This document shows positions 49,691 to 55,171 of a stretch of DNA of 55,171 nt, piece after piece. The notes below the pieces were generated by a model. It did not search any database and was not told where the DNA came from. It saw nothing but the letters and a program-made list of their open reading frames with translations. Position 1 is the stretch's first letter. Each line of letters starts with the position of its first letter. The translations under genes and the position numbers were made by a program. The stretch spans positions 1 through 55,171 of the forward strand of contig JANXGQ010000060.1 of NCBI GenBank assembly GCA_024959305.1, written 5' to 3'. Source of the DNA: Porticoccaceae bacterium. GTDB lineage: Bacteria > Pseudomonadota > Gammaproteobacteria > Pseudomonadales > Porticoccaceae.

Positions 49691-51469
49691 CTAGTCAGTT
49701 ATAAAATCTTCGCAATTAAAGTCTTCAACATAAGCTGAACCAAATTTGACAGCTTCCAAATAGGCCTGGTTGCGCGCCAATATTTGTGATGCAAAAAAAC
49801 CTGCCGTGGCTATTTTCTGCTGGCAAAAACGATCTTTAGACCCCTGCTCAATATGCTTATCCGCTGCTATTGCCAACCTTACCAACAACCAGTAAGCGAC
49901 GGAGTTAGCGAATAACATCATGTAATTGTAGGCAGCAGCTTGAGATTTTTCCGAATTTTTTAGAACATAGTCCAATGCATCCTGACATTGCATAATCGCC
50001 CGCTCTAAGGGGGCCAATAGTTTTGTTATCCGCGGTGATTTCGAGGAGGCTTTAGCAGCAGTCTCCTTCATTTGGGAAAGCAGGGCCCGCAAGCTAACAG
50101 CGCCATCACGAAGACATTTGCGGCCAATAAAATCTAGTGCCTGAATGCCATTAGTGCCCTCATAAATAGGCAGGATACGTGCATCTCGCATATGCTGAGC
50201 AGCGCCAGTTTCCTCAATAAATCCCATGCCTCCATGAACCTGAACGCCTAGAGAGGTCGATTCCATGGCCACCTCAGTACACCAGCCTTTCACCAGCGGT
50301 GTCATAATCTCTACTAATTGGGCATTTTGCGCCTGAATCTCCGAGTCGCTGTGGTGAAGTGCACGATCTTCCGCGGCAATGGTAAATAGCGACATAGCGC
50401 GCCCAGCTTCGGTTAGAGAGCGCATTTGCAGTAGCATACGCTTAACATCTGGGTGGTTAATAATCGGCGCTCGACTGTCAATTCCATCGACTTTGCCCTG
50501 CACTCTCTCCGACGCATAGGCGACCGCTTGCTGGTAGGCGCGCTCGCCAATGGCAACCGCCTGATGGCCCACCGCAAGTCGCGCGTTGTTCATCATGCTA
50601 AACATACACATCAGCCCGCGATTTTCCGGACCCATCAAGTAACCTGTGGCACCACCATGGTCGCCAAACGCCATGGTGCAGGTGGGGCTGCTGTGAATAC
50701 CTAACTTGTGCTCAACACCCACCGCCTGTACATCGTTGCGCTGACCGAGACTGCCGTCGCTGTTAACTAAATATTTGGGGACTAAGAATAGTGAAATGCC
50801 CTGGTTACCTGCGGGTGCATCCGGCAATCGAGCCAGCACTAGGTGAATAACATTCTGCGACTGTTCGTGATCACCCCAGGTGATGTATATTTTCTGCCCA
50901 CTGATTAAATAATGATCGCCATTGGGGACCGCCTTTGCTTTCACCGCTGATAAGTCACTGCCCGCCTGAGACTCAGTAAGGTTCATAGTGCCGGACCAAA
51001 CACCGGAAATAAGGTTGGTCAGATAGGTATCCTTCTGCTGATCTGAACCATATAGATCTAATGCGTGAATCACCCCGCGGGTCAACATGGGGAGCAGGCT
51101 AAAGCCCATATTGGCGGACTGCAACATCTCTTGCACCACTACATCGATAACCCCGGGGAAACCGGCGCCACCGTACTTTTCGGCACCACTGAGCGAGCAC
51201 CAACCGGCATCTACAATCTGCTGATAGACCCCGTCTAGCGCAGGGGAGGTAATAACCTTACCATTCTCTAAGTAGGCCGGCTGCGTATTTGCCAGCCAGT
51301 TTGTGGGAGCAACCACCTGTTCAAAAAACTTTGCCGCCTCTGGCAAGATAGCCTCGACCATATCGGCGCTGGCATCTTCGAAACCGGGCATTTTGCAGTG
51401 TTCTTGATAGTTCACTAGATTATTGAGAATAAATAGTAATTCTCTCTGCGGCACTTTGTATGCTGTCAT
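49691..51469 (-). CDS. Acyl-CoA dehydrogenase, DmdC-like long form
   Basis: FAD enzyme of 592 residues, longer than the usual 380 because of a C-terminal extension. The N-terminus (KVPQRELLFILNNLV) and length match the family of 3-methylmercaptopropionyl-CoA dehydrogenase (DmdC) and relatives. FAD/substrate motifs are GTMNLTESQAGSDLSAVKA and KIYITWGDH, the catalytic Glu is in PIYEGTNGIQALDFIGRK, and VQVHGGMGFIEETGAAQ precedes it. No other DMSP gene is nearby, so a general medium- or long-chain role is equally possible. Upstream lies a triple 15-bp repeat with -10-like boxes. Confidence 0.85.
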   Translation of the reverse strand: MTAYKVPQRELLFILNNLVNYQEHCKMPGFEDASADMVEAILPEAAKFFEQVVAPTNWLANTQPAYLENGKVITSPALDGVYQQIVDAGWCSLSGAEKYGGAGFPGVIDVVVQEMLQSANMGFSLLPMLTRGVIHALDLYGSDQQKDTYLTNLISGVWSGTMNLTESQAGSDLSAVKAKAVPNGDHYLISGQKIYITWGDHEQSQNVIHLVLARLPDAPAGNQGISLFLVPKYLVNSDGSLGQRNDVQAVGVEHKLGIHSSPTCTMAFGDHGGATGYLMGPENRGLMCMFSMMNNARLAVGHQAVAIGERAYQQAVAYASERVQGKVDGIDSRAPIINHPDVKRMLLQMRSLTEAGRAMSLFTIAAEDRALHHSDSEIQAQNAQLVEIMTPLVKGWCTEVAMESTSLGVQVHGGMGFIEETGAAQHMRDARILPIYEGTNGIQALDFIGRKCLRDGAVSLRALLSQMKETAAKASSKSPRITKLLAPLERAIMQCQDALDYVLKNSEKSQAAAYNYMMLFANSVAYWLLVRLAIAADKHIEQGSKDRFCQQKIATAGFFASQILARNQAYLEAVKFGSAYVEDFNCEDFITD

Positions 51470-51517
51470 CTGCCTTTTCCCTTTTGATCGCCACTTTCCC
51501 TTGTAATCACTACATGC

Positions 51518-51562
51518 CTAAATATAGCATGACTAAATATAGCATGACTAAATATAGCACGA
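51518..51562 (-). repeat. Three tandem 15-bp units, each with an extended -10 box
   Basis: CTAAATATAGCATGA occurs three times head to tail (third copy with one change). On the minus strand each unit reads TCATGCTATATTTAG, containing TGCTATATT, a good TGnTATAnT extended -10. They lie 49-93 bp upstream of the acyl-CoA dehydrogenase ATG. The rest of the 290-bp gap, to 51759, is AT-rich and shows no gene. Confidence 0.75.
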
Positions 51563-51759
51563 CTGAAACACCATTTTGGGCTTCGCGAGGGTAATTCCAA
51601 GCCACTAGATTAGTAAACCAAAAATTGTGACCAGTCGGTTTTGCTGACCATGATATTTAGTATAAATTAGTTTAGAAAAGATGTTTTAATTATTGTTATT
51701 TATAGGTTTATTTAAATATTATTAAAGGTAAATCTATAAGAAGGTCATTATCTAATCCG

Positions 51760-53118
51760 CTATTTTGCAGGAATAATCCATCTGTTTGACTGTGCATCAA
51801 CAGCGCCATGCATCTGCTCAATAACCACCGTATCCACCACTTCAACCGCCATTTTGGCTATTCCAGTTAGACTATTTTCACCCGCCTGATTCTCAGTTTG
51901 GTCGGGAAAGTTTCTTCTGGTTCTGTGAATCCAGTAAGTGTCGGATAAGTTGGACTGCCCAAAGGCCTGCTCCACACCCTGCTTACCCAGCATAAACCCC
52001 AATAGACCACCCCAGGTTGCCGTTGGATTGTCCGAATCCCAGCCCGCTAGAGTGCCTATTTGAAGGGTTCGCACTATATCTCCCTCACCATAGAAGAGAC
52101 TGACCAAACTGGCGGCAAAGTTAATGACCGCATCAAAGGGCTGGCGATATTCGTAGCCGTCCTGCGCGTCCAGCTGATAGCGCTGATAGATTGCATCTCT
52201 GGTGAGTTCCCAGTTATTTTTATGTGGATTATTTTGATAATGGTCTGCAACAAATCGATATACCGCCGCCGCTGTAGAACCCTTTGGCAGGCGTTGACTG
52301 GCTTGATCTGCCAACCATTGGGTCTGCTCCTTAAGACTTATATTACTGTCCACTACAGATGTCAAACAATGCATCACCACGTAGAATTCGGCAATCCATT
52401 GAGCATCGTATTTGGCGGTTGTCCCGATCGGCAGTCGAGCTATATCTAGGGCGATATCTGGCCGACCCGGCGCCAACAAGCCAAATATCTCCGTGGTGAG
52501 CTGGGCATCGATCATCATATATTTTGAGTTATTGGCAGGCTCACTGGTATGCGGCGGCAACATACCCTGCTCCATTAGCTCTCTGGCTGTTTGATTGGAT
52601 TCCCACAAAAAGTTTTCGATCTGAGGCTTGGAATTGGCAAATTTCTTATACAGCGGCGCATCAGTTTCAGAGTAGATATGCTTTAACCATCCCTCTCGAA
52701 TCTGCTCAGCACTGAGCTTGCCGGTCTGTAAGCTGTGATGCAGATATAGGTACATGTATTCAATATCTGTATCATCATCAGCTCCCCAAGGTGTTCCCTG
52801 CCGCTGAAAATAGAAGTCAATGCGATCGGCATGGGGCACATATTCACCCCACATAGCCTTTAAATCCGGCTGCCCCCAATCATCGTCGGTGTAAAAAGGC
52901 AGGGTCGCCTCAGTACCCACCTTATCCATCTCGGTAATAAGACCAGTCCAATTGCCTATATTCTGACCCAACCAGAAGCCGTATAGCTTATCTTGATATT
53001 GATGGCGAGAAATCTCATAAGTAGCTGTTTGCTGAGGTATTGGAAACAGCTTATGTAATAAGCCTGTTAGCAGCAGAAATAACACCGCATAAGTGGTTTT
53101 TTTGATCCCAACAGTCAT
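51760..53118 (-). CDS. ADP-ribosylglycohydrolase-family protein with an N-terminal membrane anchor or signal
   Basis: A 452-residue protein whose residues 8-27 are a hydrophobic segment after positive charges (KKTTY), a signal peptide or anchor. The ARH fold is indicated by LYGFWLGQNIGNWTGL (45-60), the acidic motif GADDDTDIE (112-120) and AGWDSDNPTATWGGLLG (358-374), the two places where the family binds its two metal ions; the second has Asn where Thr is usual. Family members remove ADP-ribose from proteins or small molecules in the cytosol, so an exported version is unusual and the substrate is unknown. No partner gene is adjacent. Confidence 0.8.
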   Translation of the reverse strand: MTVGIKKTTYAVLFLLLTGLLHKLFPIPQQTATYEISRHQYQDKLYGFWLGQNIGNWTGLITEMDKVGTEATLPFYTDDDWGQPDLKAMWGEYVPHADRIDFYFQRQGTPWGADDDTDIEYMYLYLHHSLQTGKLSAEQIREGWLKHIYSETDAPLYKKFANSKPQIENFLWESNQTARELMEQGMLPPHTSEPANNSKYMMIDAQLTTEIFGLLAPGRPDIALDIARLPIGTTAKYDAQWIAEFYVVMHCLTSVVDSNISLKEQTQWLADQASQRLPKGSTAAAVYRFVADHYQNNPHKNNWELTRDAIYQRYQLDAQDGYEYRQPFDAVINFAASLVSLFYGEGDIVRTLQIGTLAGWDSDNPTATWGGLLGFMLGKQGVEQAFGQSNLSDTYWIHRTRRNFPDQTENQAGENSLTGIAKMAVEVVDTVVIEQMHGAVDAQSNRWIIPAK

Positions 53119-53229
53119 ATTTACATAAATATTTTTTGTTTTAGTATTTTGTTACAATAACACAACTATTATCTAGTACGCGCCGGATTTACGCTCCGGT
53201 ATAGCCGAACAAAACTCTAGGGGTCTGTT

Positions 53230-54222
53230 ATGTCCGCCCAATATATCACCTGTGCCCTATATAAATTTGTGGCACTTCCCAATTTCGAAACACTGCGTGC
53301 CCCACTGCTGGAAGTAATGACCCAAAACCAGGTGTTTGGAACCCTGTTGCTGGCCGCCGAGGGCATTAATGGCACTGTCTCGAGCACTAGAGAAGGTGTG
53401 GATAATTTACTGGCATGGCTAGACCAACAGCCGGGCTTGGAAAATATCGATAGCAAAGAATCTTACGATAACAAAATTCCTTTCTACCGCACCAAAGTTA
53501 AACTTAAGAAAGAAATTGTCACCATGGGCGTAGAGGGAATAGATCCGAAAAAAACCGTGGGTACCTATGTTAAACCTGAGGATTGGAACCAGCTAATCTC
53601 AGATCCAGACGTGGTTGTGGTGGATACTCGCAATAACTATGAGGTACAAATCGGTACCTTTAAAAATGCTATCGACCCGCAGACAACTAGCTTTCGTGAA
53701 TTCCCAAATTGGTCCAAGAAAAATCTGGATGCGGATAAAAATAAAAAGGTTGCAATGTTTTGCACCGGCGGTATTCGTTGCGAAAAATCCACCGCCTACC
53801 TTAAGGAACAGGGCTTTGAGGATGTCTACCATTTGCAGGGAGGTATTCTTAAATATCTGGAGGAAATCCCCGAGAACCAGTCCCTGTGGCAGGGAGAGTG
53901 CTTTGTTTTTGATAACCGAGTGACCGTTGATCAGGACTTAAAGGCGGGCAACTATGATCAATGTCATGCCTGTCGTATGCCGATCACCGAGCAGGATAAA
54001 ACTCTTGATAGTTATGGGGAGGGCATTTCTTGTTTACACTGCTATGGCAAGGCGACCGACCAACAAAAACAGCGCTTTGCCCAGCGCCGAAAACAGGTAA
54101 AACTGGCTAAGGCTCGAGGGGAATCACATATTGGCAGCGCTGCCCAGCAGGATACAGAACGCCGCAGAGTTGAAAAAAAAGCCCGTAAGCGTGCAGCAAT
54201 CGAGACTGGAAAACCGTCATAA
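53230..54222 (+). CDS. trhO: tRNA uridine-34 5-hydroxylase TrhO (rhodanese family, YceA)
   Basis: Converts U34 to 5-hydroxyuridine using O2, the first step to cmo5U/mcmo5U wobble bases. The 330-residue protein has an N-terminal acylphosphatase-like domain ([16 protein letters not shown]), a rhodanese domain with Cys178 in [16 protein letters not shown], and a C-terminal zinc-like cysteine region ([15 protein letters not shown]). A basic tail follows. The ATG at 53230 is preceded by CTAGGGGTCTGTT. It has no operon partner. Confidence 0.93.
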   Translation: MSAQYITCALYKFVALPNFETLRAPLLEVMTQNQVFGTLLLAAEGINGTVSSTREGVDNLLAWLDQQPGLENIDSKESYDNKIPFYRTKVKLKKEIVTMGVEGIDPKKTVGTYVKPEDWNQLISDPDVVVVDTRNNYEVQIGTFKNAIDPQTTSFREFPNWSKKNLDADKNKKVAMFCTGGIRCEKSTAYLKEQGFEDVYHLQGGILKYLEEIPENQSLWQGECFVFDNRVTVDQDLKAGNYDQCHACRMPITEQDKTLDSYGEGISCLHCYGKATDQQKQRFAQRRKQVKLAKARGESHIGSAAQQDTERRRVEKKARKRAAIETGKPS

Positions 54223-54320
54223 CAAGGGATTTGAACTATTAATCGCTCTGCTAATACCAATCAGAGGCTGGATAATCAAACCTTAGATAGTGATCACAAT
54301 ACTAAGAGGCCTGATCTTGA

Positions 54321-54356
54321 GGCTCTTAAAAGGATTTTAATCTCTTTTTAAGAGCC
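54321..54356. terminator. 11-bp perfect hairpin between trhO and the adhesin gene
   Basis: GGCTCTTAAAA (54321-54331) and TTTTAAGAGCC (54346-54356) with a 14-nt loop that contains GATT/AATC. It lies between convergent genes, 98 bp after trhO and 23 bp after the adhesin stop. No T-run follows on either strand, so termination would be by stem alone or with help. Confidence 0.6.
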
Positions 54357-54379
54357 CCTTACAGGATAAGTTTATAAAT

Positions 54380-55171
54380 TTAGGCGATAAAGGCAGATAG
54401 CGTAGAAGACAGATCATTCTCTTCAACTGTCGATCCCTCTCCCACCTTAATCTGAAAGGCACCTGTATCTACACTGTTTGCCCTAGCATCCATATCCACA
54501 AAAAGAGTCAAGGTGTTGCTAGAATCATCAAAGTAACTGCCAAACAGATTATCCAAACTGCTATTGCTGTTATCCGTATTAACTAGATCAAGGATTTCCG
54601 CACTCACATCTGCCATATGATTCAGAACCGAATCCGCCACTGAGCTGTCTTCAGATAGATCTGTGTAACCCAGCGCCATCAATGCTGCAGAGGCATCAAT
54701 GGAATCCACGCCGGATTCAAAGTCTACAATGTTGTGAGAGCCATCTCCAAAACCTTGCAGAACAAATACATCGGCACCAGCACCTGAGGTTACCTGCGCT
54801 GAACCATCAGCTAAGGCAAATATATCCGCCCCCTCTGTTCCGGCGTAAATTGCTGAGTCCGAGGACACCAAATAATCAACTACCAAGGCGGTTACAGATT
54901 GCAAGCCAGTGGTTGCACCCTCAGCATCTGTGGCTTCAACAGTAAAGCTATAAGCCGACTGCGCCTCTCTATTAGCTGGCGCATCAAGAGTAACTGTGCC
55001 CGCCTGACTATCAACAACCAATGTAGGTGGCACAGGACCAGTGTCCGCAGAAAGCACCAAATCCTGAGATTGACCCACAAAGTCATACCCTGCCGCTTTA
55101 CTACTGGCAGAGAAGTTAATCGGCGTAGAACCTGTTGCACCCTCAGCAATATCAAAGGTCAGTGTCGCCAA
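54380..55171 (-). CDS. C-terminal end of a large secreted adhesin / RTX-like protein (N-terminus beyond window)
   Basis: The frame is open to the right edge; the first codon seen is TTG and need not be a start. 264 residues are visible. They hold part of a cadherin-like or Ig-like repeat (SAYSFTVEATDAEGATTG), followed by GTEGADIF and SGAGADVFVLQGFGDGSHNIVDFESGVD, which are RTX-type calcium-binding turns. An acidic, Lys-poor C-terminus ends STLSAFIA, typical of a type I secretion signal. Such proteins are usually surface adhesins or exoproteins; the substrate-specific part is outside the window. Confidence 0.8.
   Translation of the reverse strand: MATLTFDIAEGATGSTPINFSASSKAAGYDFVGQSQDLVLSADTGPVPPTLVVDSQAGTVTLDAPANREAQSAYSFTVEATDAEGATTGLQSVTALVVDYLVSSDSAIYAGTEGADIFALADGSAQVTSGAGADVFVLQGFGDGSHNIVDFESGVDSIDASAALMALGYTDLSEDSSVADSVLNHMADVSAEILDLVNTDNSNSSLDNLFGSYFDDSSNTLTLFVDMDARANSVDTGAFQIKVGEGSTVEENDLSSTLSAFIA

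Overview
The window is a stretch of gammaproteobacterial chromosome. The evidence is the gene order rpsB-tsf-pyrH-frr-uppS-cdsA-dxr-rseP-bamA, a long-type DapD, NfuA, MiaE and TrhO, and a TCA cluster ordered sdhCDAB-sucAB-lpd-sucCD opposite gltA, as in Pseudomonas and its marine relatives. A free-living marine heterotroph of the SAR92/Porticoccaceae/Cellvibrionales type would fit (beta-glucan and gluconate use, a DmdC-like acyl-CoA dehydrogenase, a secreted adhesin end), but this taxon is an inference. I saw no rRNA, tRNA, CRISPR array or intact mobile element.

Layout. 1-9.7 kb, minus strand: translation and envelope operon from rpsB to bamA (bamA runs off the left edge). 9.9-16.75 kb, plus: map, glnD, dapC, nth, an ArsC/YffB-like gene and dapD. 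16.78-20.46 kb: a two-domain FabG-like reductase diverging from a thiolase, an SCP2 protein and a thioesterase that looks cut short. 20.46-28.2 kb: an AT-rich accessory block for sugar-acid use. On the minus strand it has a GH3 beta-glucosidase, gluconate permease, LacI-type regulator and SMP-30 lactonase lipoprotein. A gluconokinase-like gene diverges from them across a 14-bp perfect palindrome. The block ends in a chimeric gene joining a DUF481 signal peptide and N-terminus to a complete tyrosine-recombinase catalytic domain. 28.5-45.1 kb: sucDC-lpd-sucBA and sdhBADC (minus), gltA (plus), miaE (minus) and acnB (plus). 45.1-55.2 kb: nfuA, metH, a DmdC-like acyl-CoA dehydrogenase, a membrane-anchored ADP-ribosylglycohydrolase-family protein, trhO and the C-terminal end of a large secreted adhesin.

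How the genes work together. Six of the TCA steps (citrate synthase, aconitase, 2-oxoglutarate dehydrogenase with its own E3, succinyl-CoA synthetase and succinate dehydrogenase) lie within 17 kb, around a divergent sdhC/gltA promoter pair with good sigma-70 boxes. The accessory block is a plausible route from an external beta-glucoside to 6-phosphogluconate, but it has no glucose dehydrogenase. Its left edge abuts the shortened thioesterase with no spacer and its right edge carries the recombinase remnant, so it looks like an acquired segment.

Most unusual items: the exported-integrase chimera; the operator laid over the gntK -35 box; three tandem 15-bp units each carrying an extended -10 upstream of the acyl-CoA dehydrogenase; a 4.6-copy octamer repeat upstream of miaE; structured DNA between tsf and pyrH and between sdhB and sucA; a low-complexity tail on ribosomal protein S2; and a membrane-anchored ADP-ribosylglycohydrolase-like protein. 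I found no clearly new multi-gene system.
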